Origin: Bacteroidales bacterium
Lineage (GTDB): Bacteria; Bacteroidota; Bacteroidia; Bacteroidales; VadinHA17
Reading direction: 5' to 3'
DNA: 64,000 nucleotides
NCBI GenBank assembly: GCA_016715075.1
Contig: JADKBK010000005.1
Coordinates: forward strand, 62,001-126,000
Made by a program: the position numbers and the translations under genes
Notes under the pieces: generated by a model
Databases searched by the model: none
The model's input: only the letters and a program-made list of their open reading frames with translations
What the model was told of the DNA's origin: nothing
Shown here: positions 43,566 through 52,191 of the stretch, in pieces
How positions within the stretch are numbered: position 1 is the stretch's first letter
How the letters are laid out: each line of letters begins with the position of its first letter

Positions 43566-45419
43566 TTAGCTTCCGTTCATTGAAATCAGAAACTCTTCAT
43601 TTGATTTAGCCTGTAATAATCTGTCACGCAGGAATTCCATAGCTTCAACCGAATTCATATCTGTAAGGAAGTTCCTCAGTACCCAAATCTTCTGAAGGAT
43701 ATTTTTGTTAAGAAGCAGATCTTCCCTTCTGGTGCTTGATGCAGGAATATCTATTGATGGGAATATTCTTCTGTTTGACAACTTCCTGTCAAGCTGAAGT
43801 TCCATGTTGCCTGTACCCTTGAACTCCTCGAAGATGACATCATCCATCTTCGATCCTGTATCTGTGAGTGCAGTTGCCAGGATGGTCAGGGATCCTCCGT
43901 TTTCTATATTACGTGCGGCGCCAAAAAATCTTTTCGGCTTATGAAGGGCATTTGAATCTACACCTCCTGATAAAACCTTTCCTGATGCAGGGGCAGTAGT
44001 ATTGAATGCTCGTGCAAGACGGGTTATTGAGTCGAGAAGAATTACCACATCATGACCGCATTCAACAAGCCTTTTTGCTTTCTCCAGCACTATATTTGCA
44101 ACACGGCAGTGACGTTCTGCAGGTTCATCAAAAGTTGAAGCAATGACTTCAGCTTTCACATTTCTTGCCATATCTGTAACCTCTTCCGGGCGCTCATCAA
44201 TAAGCAGGATCATCAGGTAAGCTTCAGGATGGTATTTTGCGATAGCATTGGCAATCTCCTGAAGGAGAATTGTCTTACCGGTTTTTGGCTGTGCAACTAT
44301 CAATCCCCTTTGTCCTTTACCTATGGGAGTGAACATATCTATTACCCTGACTGATAACGACCCTTCACCAGGCTGACAGAGGGTAAATTTCTCGTTTGGA
44401 AAGAGAGGGGTAAGAAAATCGAATGGTACCCTGTCACGAATAAAATCGGGACTTCTGCCATTAATCTCATCTACCTTGATAAGAGGAAAGTATTTCTCAC
44501 CCTCTTTAGGAGGACGGATTGAACCCTTAATAGTGTCGCCGGTTTTAAGGCCAAAGAGTTTTATCTGTGATTGCGATACATAAATATCATCAGGTGAATT
44601 CAGATAATTGTAATCAGGTGATCTCAGGAAACCATATCCATCTGGCATTATTTCCAGTACGCCTGTATTATAAATTATTCCTTCAAAATCGTAGGGCTTT
44701 TCCTTCTTTTCTTCTCTTACAGGCTGAATCTCAGGAGTGGCCTCTTTCACAGGCGGCTCAACAATAATGTCACCGAAATAGATCTCAGCAGATGGTTTTA
44801 CTTCATCGAAAGCAGCTTCCGGTTCAACCATTGTAAGCTCATTCTCTGTACTATTTCCTTTAACAGGTTCAAATCTTCTGTTTTCATTTCTTTCGGGACG
44901 GATTTTATCAAATCTCTCCTTTTTCGGACCTCTCTGGTCGGTTCTCTGATCAGTTCTCTGATCAGTTCTCTGATCCGGTCTCCATTGTGGTGCTTTTCTT
45001 TCTTCAGGAACAGGTTCTGCACTCTTGAAAAGATCAGGTTTCTCAACAATCTTGTCTTTTTTCCTGTCACGTTCCTGCCAGTCAGATGGTGAAGTTTCAG
45101 GTCTTTTAAGATCATCTGGTGAAACAGACATAACAGATTCTGTTGACCTTTTTATTACAGGCTTCAGCGTCCTTGGCCTCTTTCCTCTTCTCAGAGCAGC
45201 ATCTGATTCCGAACTGCCTGGATCGGAAGCAGACTGTATTTCTTCCTTTTCAGCGGTTATAACAGGTTTTGCCTCAGTTGCATCAATCGCCTGCTGGTCA
45301 AGGATTTTATAGATCAGATCCTGCTTCTTCAGAGACTCTGCTTTTTTGATGTTAAGTTCCTTTGCTATTTCCTTCAATTCAGGAAGCAGCTTCTTACTTA
45401 ATTCAAGAATGTCGTACAT
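43566..45419 (-). CDS. rho: Transcription termination factor Rho
   Basis: A 617-aa hexameric RNA helicase, longer than the roughly 420-aa E. coli protein. The N-terminal Rho_N domain is residues 1-45. A charged, low-complexity insert (about 50-240) carries four in-frame TDQR repeats near 150-165. The cold-shock-like RNA-binding domain is around 245-330 (GVLEIMPDGYGFLR, the YVSQSQIKLFGL segment), then the ATPase with Walker A AQPKTGKT near 375-382 and DERPEEVTDM. Such basic/acidic inserts are typical of Bacteroidota Rho proteins and may promote condensation. The start ATG 45419 gives the family MYDILELSKK opening. Confidence 0.96.
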   Translation of the reverse strand: MYDILELSKKLLPELKEIAKELNIKKAESLKKQDLIYKILDQQAIDATEAKPVITAEKEEIQSASDPGSSESDAALRRGKRPRTLKPVIKRSTESVMSVSPDDLKRPETSPSDWQERDRKKDKIVEKPDLFKSAEPVPEERKAPQWRPDQRTDQRTDQRTDQRGPKKERFDKIRPERNENRRFEPVKGNSTENELTMVEPEAAFDEVKPSAEIYFGDIIVEPPVKEATPEIQPVREEKKEKPYDFEGIIYNTGVLEIMPDGYGFLRSPDYNYLNSPDDIYVSQSQIKLFGLKTGDTIKGSIRPPKEGEKYFPLIKVDEINGRSPDFIRDRVPFDFLTPLFPNEKFTLCQPGEGSLSVRVIDMFTPIGKGQRGLIVAQPKTGKTILLQEIANAIAKYHPEAYLMILLIDERPEEVTDMARNVKAEVIASTFDEPAERHCRVANIVLEKAKRLVECGHDVVILLDSITRLARAFNTTAPASGKVLSGGVDSNALHKPKRFFGAARNIENGGSLTILATALTDTGSKMDDVIFEEFKGTGNMELQLDRKLSNRRIFPSIDIPASSTRREDLLLNKNILQKIWVLRNFLTDMNSVEAMEFLRDRLLQAKSNEEFLISMNGS

Positions 45420-45772
45420 ATTTTAATGATAAATGGAATTTAAGAGATCTAAATGGTTGATTTGGAAACACAGGTTAAGAAATAAAACGTGTCCGTTGGA
45501 TTATATTACAGTACTGCACGTCTCTGAAAACAGGTGCAATATTAAATAAAATTGCTAATATATTTCCTAATTGAAGTTGTTAAAAAAGCAACGGGATTTT
45601 ATCAAATCAATTAATAATTTGATATTCAATATGTAAAATTGGATTGCAAGTTATAAAAAAAGTGCCATTAACCAAAAAATAATTGCTGTAAATTGCTGAA
45701 AAATTGCTTTTTTTCACTAAAATTGTATCTGAGTCCTGAAATTTCTTTGAATAATCAAATCAAAACCTGTAT
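45420..45772. promoter_or_regulatory. Divergent rho-rpoD spacer with candidate rpoD -7 box
   Basis: A 353-nt AT-rich spacer without ORFs. TAAAATTG at 45718-45725 differs from TAnnTTTG at one base and lies 47 nt before the rpoD ATG. ATTGCTG words repeat three times at about 45681-45708, possibly a binding site. No clear rho promoter was found. Confidence 0.3.
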
Positions 45773-46636
45773 ATGCGTCAGCTAAAGATTACTAAACAGG
45801 TTACTAACAGGGATACTCCTTCTCTCGACAAATATCTTCAGGAAATCGGAAGGGTTGAGCTTATTTCTCCTGAGGAGGAAGTAATTCTGGCAAGAAAAAT
45901 AAGATCGGGCGATTCCGAGGCTTTAAAAAAGCTTGTAAAAGCTAATCTGCGTTTTGTGGTATCTGTTGCCAAGCAATATCAGAATCAGGGAATAAGTCTT
46001 CCTGATCTGATAAATGAGGGCAATCTTGGCCTCATGAAAGCAGCCCAGCGTTTTGATGAAACCAGGGGGTTTAAATTTATTTCATACGCTGTCTGGTGGA
46101 TCCGGCAGGCTATCCTTCAGGCACTTGCTGAACAATCGAGGATAGTAAGGCTGCCAGTTAACAAAATAGGATCGATAAACCGTATCAACCGGACATTTGC
46201 CCGGCTGGAACAGCTGTATGAACGTGAGCCCTCGGCACAGGAAATAGCCGAGATGCTTGAAATGTTCCCCGAAGATGTTAAGGACGCACTCAAAACAAAT
46301 GGCAGGACAGTCAGCATGGATGCTCCGATAAGTGCAGAGGAAGACAATAATATGTACGATCTGATACAGAGCGCCGATACACCAAGCCCTGATAAAAACC
46401 TTATTAATGAATCTCTTGCATACGAGATTGAAAGAGCCTTGAATACTCTCTCCCCGCGTGAATCAAAAGTTCTGAAATTATACTTCGGTCTGGGAATGAA
46501 GCATCCATTTACCCTGGAGGAGATAGGAGAGGAGCTTACTCTGACCCGGGAACGGGTCAGGCAGATAAAGGAGAAAGCCATAAAAAAAATCCAGTTTACA
46601 ACCCGTTGCAGAATACTTAAAACTTATCTTGGATAA
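45773..46636 (+). CDS. rpoD: Primary RNA polymerase sigma factor RpoD/SigA
   Basis: A 287-aa sigma-70 group 1 protein, short as in all Bacteroidota because region 1.1 and the non-conserved region are missing. Region 1.2 starts SLDKYLQEIGRVELISPEEE; region 2 includes LRFVVSVAKQYQNQG, DLINEGNLGLMKAAQRFD and the -10-reading FISYAVWWIRQAILQAL; region 3 and region 4 end with FTLEEIGEELTLTRERVRQI. It recognises the TTTG/TAnnTTTG promoters seen elsewhere in this window. It precedes rpe by 34 nt. Confidence 0.97.
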   Translation: MRQLKITKQVTNRDTPSLDKYLQEIGRVELISPEEEVILARKIRSGDSEALKKLVKANLRFVVSVAKQYQNQGISLPDLINEGNLGLMKAAQRFDETRGFKFISYAVWWIRQAILQALAEQSRIVRLPVNKIGSINRINRTFARLEQLYEREPSAQEIAEMLEMFPEDVKDALKTNGRTVSMDAPISAEEDNNMYDLIQSADTPSPDKNLINESLAYEIERALNTLSPRESKVLKLYFGLGMKHPFTLEEIGEELTLTRERVRQIKEKAIKKIQFTTRCRILKTYLG

Positions 46637-46670
46637 TATTTTGTTCCTATATTTGCCAAAATAATCAGAA

Positions 46671-47327
46671 ATGGATCATCTTGTCTCCCCATCATTGCTG
46701 GCTGCTGATTTTGGCAATTTACAGAAAGAGGTTTTAATGCTTAATAAAAGCCAGGCCGACTGGATTCATCTTGACATCATGGATGGTCTCTTCGTGCCTA
46801 ATATCTCTTTCGGATTCCCTGTAATGGAATTTGTAAAAAAAGCATCAGAAAAGCCTCTGGATGTACATCTTATGATTGTTGATCCTGACCGGTTCATATC
46901 AAGGTTTCATGAGGCCGGAGCATCTGTCCTGACGGTTCAGTATGAAGCCTGCACACACCTGCACAGAACAGTCACGGAGATAAGAAGACTTGGGATGAAA
47001 GCCGGGGTGGCATTAAATCCGCACACGCCTGTTTCACTGCTTCAGAATATTCTTCCCTTTATTGACATGGTCCTTATAATGACAGTTAACCCCGGCTTCG
47101 GAGGCCAGTCATTCATTATGGAGAGCTATGGTAAAATTACAGAACTCCGAAAAATGATCGACTCAGGCGCTTTCAATGTACTTATTGAGGTGGATGGCGG
47201 CATAGATACCAAAAATGCAGCCCGGCTGACAGCTGCCGGCGTTAATGTGCTCGTTGCCGGTAATTCGGTTTTCAGAGCACCCGATCCGACCGATATTATC
47301 CGTAAATTAAAAAGTCTGGAAATCTGA
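46671..47327 (+). CDS. rpe: Ribulose-phosphate 3-epimerase
   Basis: A 218-aa TIM-barrel enzyme of the pentose phosphate pathway. The family motifs are complete: VSPSLLAADFGNL at the start, HLDIMDGLFVPNISFG (metal ligands His and Asp), DVHLMIVDPDRF, LIMTVNPGFGGQSF and EVDGGIDTKNAARL with VLVAGNSVF phosphate binding. It interconverts ribulose-5-P and xylulose-5-P. Located 34 nt after rpoD, probably in its operon. The duplicated palindromic spacer begins 60 nt after its stop. Confidence 0.96.
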   Translation: MDHLVSPSLLAADFGNLQKEVLMLNKSQADWIHLDIMDGLFVPNISFGFPVMEFVKKASEKPLDVHLMIVDPDRFISRFHEAGASVLTVQYEACTHLHRTVTEIRRLGMKAGVALNPHTPVSLLQNILPFIDMVLIMTVNPGFGGQSFIMESYGKITELRKMIDSGAFNVLIEVDGGIDTKNAARLTAAGVNVLVAGNSVFRAPDPTDIIRKLKSLEI

Positions 47328-47393
47328 TTGTTTTTACCCGGTAATCTGCTAATTCTTCTACCAGAAAATCCCTGCTGGCTCCACTGGCACGGC

Positions 47394-48006
47394 TGGCGCG
47401 GATTTGTAATCCGTGCCAACCCAAAACCCCAAACAAAACTCTGACCCGTTTTTCAGGCCAAAGCGCCTTCCCGCTCACACGGATTTGTAATCCGTGCCTA
47501 AAAAAAAACTATAAATAAAATTGTATTGCAAATTACTATACAACTAAATCATACTTGGCACGGATTGCAAATCCGCGCCAGCACATTCATGGTGCCGAAA
47601 AACAGCTATAAATAGTAATATTCGCGCAAGCACAAGCCTGCTAAAACTGTTACCAGAAAAACATGTAAAGTAGACCCGCTGGCGCGGATTTGTAATCCGT
47701 GCCAACCCATAACCCCAAACAAAACTCTGACCCGTTTTTCAGGCCAAAGCACCTTCCCGCTCACACGGATTTGTAATCCTTACCAAAACATAACATAGCT
47801 GACTGCTGGCGCGGATTTGTAATCCGTGCCTAAAAAAAAACTATAAATCAAATTGTATGGCAAATTACTATACAACTAAATCATACTTGGCACGGATTGC
47901 AAATCCGCGCCAGCACATTCCTGGTGCCGAAAAACAGCTATAAATAGTAATATTCGCGCAAGCACAAGCCTGCTAAAACTGTTACCAGAAAAACATGTAA
48001 AGTAGA
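47394..48006. repeat. Tandem duplication of a palindrome-rich spacer including the end of the SSS gene
   Basis: A unit starting CTGGCGCGGATTTGTAATCC at 47394 and ending AACATGTAAAGTAGAC at 47674 is repeated from 47679 to 48006; the second copy is longer by an internal insertion near 47784-47825. Each unit contains GCGCGGATTTGTAATCCGTGC-type palindromes, seven in all (near 47394, 47476, 47556, 47679, 47762, 47806 and 47887). The right copy includes the last eight codons of the symporter gene, and the left copy contains a duplicate of the same sequence at 47649-47674. Confidence 0.9.
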
Positions 48007-49550
48007 CTCAGGATTATTACGATACCTAATGCCCCCCAGATGAAAACAGGATCACTATTCCTGAAGATACCCCGTGGTAGTTCCCATTTGACGTCTTTAT
48101 CCTGCCTCTCCTTCCATATTAAGGAGGTAACCACCATCTGAAGGCATATAATGAAAAAGGACAATGCCATATTATCGAGAAATGGCATTGAAGGGAAGAT
48201 CCCCTTCAGAATTATGGGTACAGGCAATGTGATCAATACTGCAATCCATGCAGCCATGGAAGTGGTTCTCTTCCAGAAGATACCAAGGACAAACATAGCT
48301 GTTATTCCCGGACTGATTAGTCCTGTATACTCCTGAATAAATTGAAACACCTGTTCAATGCCTGATAGCATTGAGGCGATAAGGGAAGCAAAAATCATCA
48401 TTATAATGCTTGAGATCCGTCCGGTTTTAACCAGTCTCTCTTCAGTTGCTGTTTTATTAAAATAGACTTTATACAGGTCGATGGAGAAAATTGTGGACGC
48501 ACTGTTGATTATTGCTGCAAGAGAAGAGACTATGGCGGCAATCAGTGCGGCAAAGACAAATCCTTTGATGCCGGAAGGAACAAACCGGTTAAGCAGCCAT
48601 GGGTATGCCTCATCTGGTTTGACAATATCAGCTTTAAGGTAGAATGCAGCTATTCCCGGGATTACCACCAGTACCGGAATAAGGAGTTTGAGATATCCTG
48701 CAAAGACCATTCCCCTCTGTGCTTCTCTCAGGTTTTTCGAACCGAGTGCTTTCTGAATTATATATTGATTGGCTCCGAAATAGTAAATTCCTGCTATCCA
48801 TATTCCACCAAGGACTGACCTTATACCAGGCATATACTTATAGTTCGGATCAGAGACAGGAAGTATCATGTGAAACTTTTCCGGAACCTCTTTCAGGAGA
48901 ATCGAAAAACCCTTCAAAGCACCTGTGCCGTCAGAGACAGCATTAAGGGCGAGCCATGTTGTTGTCAGTCCTCCCAGTACCAGGAATACTACCTGAATAA
49001 CATCAGTATTTGCTATTGTTTTCAACCCGCCACCAACTGTCAGAAACAGAGAGAAAATGGCCAGGCCGGCAATTGCATATTTGAGGTCTATTCCGAATAT
49101 TGTTCTGAGGGAAAGGGCTCCAAGGTATAAAATGGCTGTAAGGTTCACGAAGACAAACAGGAAGAGCCAGAATACGGCCAGAACTGTCTTTATCAGTTTA
49201 TTGTAACGCATCTCAAGAAACTGAGGCATGGTATTGATCTTCATACGGATAAAGACAGGAAGGAACCAGATTGCAACCATAATGAGCATAATGGCAGCAA
49301 GCCACTCATAGGTCGCAATAGCCATTCCCATTGCAAATCCGGATCCTGACATCCCGATAAACTGTTCAGCGGAGATATTGGCAGCGATGATTGAACTTCC
49401 CACGAGATACCAGGGAAGAGTATTTGATGCAAAAAAATAATTTGCAGTATCCTTCTTCTTATTGACCCTGCGGGAAACAACGGTTCCTACTACAATTACT
49501 ATGGCACAGTACAGAAGAAATACAATTATGTCGGCAAAGGAAAATCTCAT
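47982..49550 (-). CDS. Sodium:solute symporter (SSS/SGLT-like)
   Basis: A 522-aa inner-membrane transporter with about 13-14 TM helices. It starts FSFADIIVFLLYCAIVIVVG and includes GSSIIAANISAEQFIGMSGSG (the TM1 sodium/substrate motif), GAKQYI-like FGANQYIIQKALGSKN, and IAAIVSSLAAIINSASTIFS (TM8 Na2 site serines). The substrate (sugar, inositol or organic acid) is not fixed by sequence. Its start overlaps the stop of the URO-D-like gene (ATGA), so they act together. Its last eight codons are copied in the neighbouring repeat. Confidence 0.92.
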   Translation of the reverse strand: MRFSFADIIVFLLYCAIVIVVGTVVSRRVNKKKDTANYFFASNTLPWYLVGSSIIAANISAEQFIGMSGSGFAMGMAIATYEWLAAIMLIMVAIWFLPVFIRMKINTMPQFLEMRYNKLIKTVLAVFWLFLFVFVNLTAILYLGALSLRTIFGIDLKYAIAGLAIFSLFLTVGGGLKTIANTDVIQVVFLVLGGLTTTWLALNAVSDGTGALKGFSILLKEVPEKFHMILPVSDPNYKYMPGIRSVLGGIWIAGIYYFGANQYIIQKALGSKNLREAQRGMVFAGYLKLLIPVLVVIPGIAAFYLKADIVKPDEAYPWLLNRFVPSGIKGFVFAALIAAIVSSLAAIINSASTIFSIDLYKVYFNKTATEERLVKTGRISSIIMMIFASLIASMLSGIEQVFQFIQEYTGLISPGITAMFVLGIFWKRTTSMAAWIAVLITLPVPIILKGIFPSMPFLDNMALSFFIICLQMVVTSLIWKERQDKDVKWELPRGIFRNSDPVFIWGALGIVIILSLLYMFFW

Positions 49551-50629
49551 AAAGTATTCTTTAAGTATTTTCCTTCAAATTCATTTATAGCTTCCCTGAT
49601 TGCAACGAGGTTTTCCCATGGTACTTCCGGTTCAACAATATGTGTAGGGCCTATAACTATTCCTCCCTTCCCGCCACACTTCTCAAGCCTCTCAAGGGTG
49701 ACTTTTTTTACCTCCTCACTCGTTCCGTAGGGCAGTAGCTGCTGAGTCCCGATAGTCCCCCAGAAAGAGACACGCTCTCCGTATGAATCGTGAACATCAT
49801 TGAAGTCCATGCATTCAGGCTGTATAGGATTGAGTATTTCAACACCTGATTCTATAAGTTTATCAATAAATGGAATTATATGGCCGCAGGAATGGTAGAA
49901 GATGAGGATATCAGGATTGATTTTTTTAGCTGCCCTTATAACCTTCTCCAGCCGTGGTTTAAGCCATTTTTCCCATAATTCAACATCAAGCATCAGCGAG
50001 TTTTGTGTACCTATATCGTCGCCCAGAGATAAAATATCTATACCGGCTGAAGCATAGGCCATGGCTTTTGAGCATGCAAAATCGGTGATTTTGTCAAGCA
50101 GAATTGCAGCCGATTCATTCTCTGTCATCATGTCTACCATCAGTTCTTCCATGGAACGCAGATACCATGATGCTTCCCATACTGTCATCTGCATGAAGGC
50201 AAATGAGGCCAATCCACGTTCATGCAGAGATGTAACCTTTTTACCGAAATCTTCAATCCGGGTTTCATCGATAGTCGGGAAAGGGTAATTAATTATTTCC
50301 GCCGGACCAGCATTTCTGAGTGGATGGTGCATCCTTGTCATGTGAAAGGCAAGTTCCGATCCCTTTGAATGGCCAATCCCATATTCGTCAAATACTGTAC
50401 TGTCGGGGAGGATTTCCCTTGGGTAGAGTTCATTTCCAATTGTGAAATTTCTTTTGATATCAAGCTCCAGTCTCCTGTGACTCAATCCGAAATATGTTTC
50501 GTAATCCGTATGTCCGAAACGCCTTTTAAAACCTTCAATCTGAGATTCGCACAGGACATAATCGACATGTACCCTGTTAAATCCCTGGCGGCGCAAACAT
50601 CTTCGCAAATCCTGGCGGGGAGTATCCAT
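49547..50629 (-). CDS. Uroporphyrinogen decarboxylase-family protein (methyltransferase-like)
   Basis: A 360-aa protein of the URO-D fold but not a true heme-pathway HemE: the HemE N-terminus (PVWxMRQAGRY) is missing. It has GDDIGTQNSLMLD, FYHSCGHIIPFIDKL and ILNPIQPECMD, the His-x-Cys pair resembling the zinc site of corrinoid methyltransferases (MtaA/CmuA). It may demethylate a substrate or act on a cofactor. Overlap of its stop with the symporter start suggests that the transported solute is its substrate or precursor. No corrinoid protein gene is nearby. Confidence 0.8.
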   Translation of the reverse strand: MDTPRQDLRRCLRRQGFNRVHVDYVLCESQIEGFKRRFGHTDYETYFGLSHRRLELDIKRNFTIGNELYPREILPDSTVFDEYGIGHSKGSELAFHMTRMHHPLRNAGPAEIINYPFPTIDETRIEDFGKKVTSLHERGLASFAFMQMTVWEASWYLRSMEELMVDMMTENESAAILLDKITDFACSKAMAYASAGIDILSLGDDIGTQNSLMLDVELWEKWLKPRLEKVIRAAKKINPDILIFYHSCGHIIPFIDKLIESGVEILNPIQPECMDFNDVHDSYGERVSFWGTIGTQQLLPYGTSEEVKKVTLERLEKCGGKGGIVIGPTHIVEPEVPWENLVAIREAINEFEGKYLKNTL

Positions 50630-50659
50630 AGTGATCTGAATTGTATGATGTAAATTTAA

Positions 50660-51568
50660 TTATGAAGATGAAACAATATCGTCAATAAAACTGAAAATTT
50701 CACTTTTCTGTTCAGGATTGAACCATACAATTTCCTTGTCTTTAGCCCACCAGGTCATCTGTCTTTTGGCATATCTCCGGCTGTCGCGCTTAATAAGCTC
50801 AATAGCCTTTTCTTTTGATAAAGTTCCGTCAAAATAGTCAAAGAATTCTTTGTAGCCTACACTGTTCAGAGCATTGAGATGTCTGTAACCTATAAGCTGC
50901 CTCGCTTCATTTTCAAGTCCCATCCCGACCATTTCATCCACCCTGGAATTAATCCTCTGGTACAGTTCCTCTCTCGGTCTTGTGAGGCCTATTTTTATTA
51001 TTCTGAAATCCCTTTCCCTTTTTTGCTTTGTCAGAAATGTAGAATATGGTCTGCCCGCTGTTTCACATATTTCAAGCGCCCTGATTATGCGCTTATAATT
51101 TTTAAGATCCACCCGTGCATAATGCTCTGGATCGAGAAGCCTGAGTGCGATTCTCAATCCGTTGATCCCTTCCTTATTATACAGATCAATGTATTTTTCC
51201 CTTACAACAGGATCAACGTCAGGAATATCATCTGTTCCGTTGCAAACTGCATCGATATACATTCCTGATCCCCCTGTCATCAGGGAGATATTTATTCTCA
51301 GGAACAACTCCTGAAGGAGTTTCAGGACATCCCTCTCGAAAATACTGGAACTGTAATAGTCGTTGACAGATATGGACCTTATGAAATAGTGATTTACGCT
51401 TCTGAGCTGATTATCATCAGGCACTGCAGTACCGATGCGCATTTCCCTGTAAATTTGTCTTGAATCAGCCGAAATAATCCCACAGCTGTATCTAATAGCA
51501 AGATCAACAGAAATATCAGTTTTGCCGACTCCAGTCGGCCCAAGAATGACAATCAGTATTTTATTCAT
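50660..51568 (-). CDS. miaA: tRNA dimethylallyltransferase
   Basis: A 302-aa enzyme with the P-loop GPTGVGKT (10-17), SADSRQIYREM substrate segment, DVDPVVREKYID, the RALEICETAGRPYS region and a C-terminal KRQMTWWAKDK with the KRQ motif. It adds the isopentenyl group to A37 of tRNAs reading UNN codons. ATG 51568 is the family start. It lies 30 nt after the URO-D-like gene in reverse order on the same strand and 22 nt before the pRiA4b-like gene stop, a loose minus-strand run. Confidence 0.95.
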   Translation of the reverse strand: MNKILIVILGPTGVGKTDISVDLAIRYSCGIISADSRQIYREMRIGTAVPDDNQLRSVNHYFIRSISVNDYYSSSIFERDVLKLLQELFLRINISLMTGGSGMYIDAVCNGTDDIPDVDPVVREKYIDLYNKEGINGLRIALRLLDPEHYARVDLKNYKRIIRALEICETAGRPYSTFLTKQKRERDFRIIKIGLTRPREELYQRINSRVDEMVGMGLENEARQLIGYRHLNALNSVGYKEFFDYFDGTLSKEKAIELIKRDSRRYAKRQMTWWAKDKEIVWFNPEQKSEIFSFIDDIVSSS

Positions 51569-51590
51569 CGGAGAATGATCCCTGACAGGA

Positions 51591-52148
51591 CTATTCTTCG
51601 TCCTCGTTCAGGTTTTCTATGTTCTCGAAGTCGGGAAGTGATTCATCATCATCCTCTCCAAGGAAAAGATCATCAACTTCAGGTTCATCTTCGTCATCAT
51701 CATCATCCGATACAACAATGTTGTTATAGAGTTTACGCGATGTTCCGCCAAAAACGACCTGTTTGGGAGCAATACCCTTGGAATTGGTACAACTGGGAAG
51801 TTCACGCCCCTCAATCTCTTTAGCCTCACCCGTATACTCAATAAACAAAGCTCTATCGTTGAAAAAATCGAAGACATATAACAATTTCTGGTTCTTGCGG
51901 AATATTATATCTTCAAGAACAGCCGTTTCCATTGTGGAAGATCCGGTCCCCATATCAAAAAGTGTAAATTCCTCTTCCTTTTCCCAATTGTCAGTGGCCA
52001 TAAAAAAAGAAGCCATCTGGGATTTGTCAAACTCCAGTTCATCCTGAATGAGGTTGTGAAAATCAATTAATGTCTGCGTGTCGAGGAACTCAAATTCCCT
52101 TACAAATGACTCGTCTTCATCCGATAGCACAACAAATTTGTAAACCAT
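51591..52148 (-). CDS. Plasmid pRiA4b ORF-3-like protein
   Basis: A 185-aa protein with the PF07929 domain (residues about 1-130: YKFVVLSDEDESFVREFEFL, DTQTLIDFHNLIQDELEF, LYVFDFFNDRALFIEYTG) and a very acidic tail (130-185, runs of Asp and Glu). The family is named from a plasmid ORF and sometimes called IS1096 passenger, but no IS is present; function unknown. The acidic tail is typical in Bacteroidota. It is 22 nt upstream of miaA on the same strand. Confidence 0.78.
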   Translation of the reverse strand: MVYKFVVLSDEDESFVREFEFLDTQTLIDFHNLIQDELEFDKSQMASFFMATDNWEKEEEFTLFDMGTGSSTMETAVLEDIIFRKNQKLLYVFDFFNDRALFIEYTGEAKEIEGRELPSCTNSKGIAPKQVVFGGTSRKLYNNIVVSDDDDDEDEPEVDDLFLGEDDDESLPDFENIENLNEDEE

Positions 52149-52191
52149 AAATAAGTATTAATTCGACGGGTGCAATATAATATTTTTTAGA

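Noticed and set aside
47556..47911. Sigma-54 promoter look-alikes (TGGCACGGATTGCA)
   Set aside because: Within the palindromes the TGGCAC to TTGC spacing is two bases too short for a -24/-12 promoter, and no gene starts there.
47394..47913. CRISPR-like series of palindromic repeats
   Set aside because: The seven palindromes are unequally spaced, occur in both orientations, and the sequence between them is itself duplicated; no cas gene is present.
51591..52148. IS1096-type transposon passenger gene
   Set aside because: The PF07929 name is historical; no terminal repeats, transposase or target duplication surround it.
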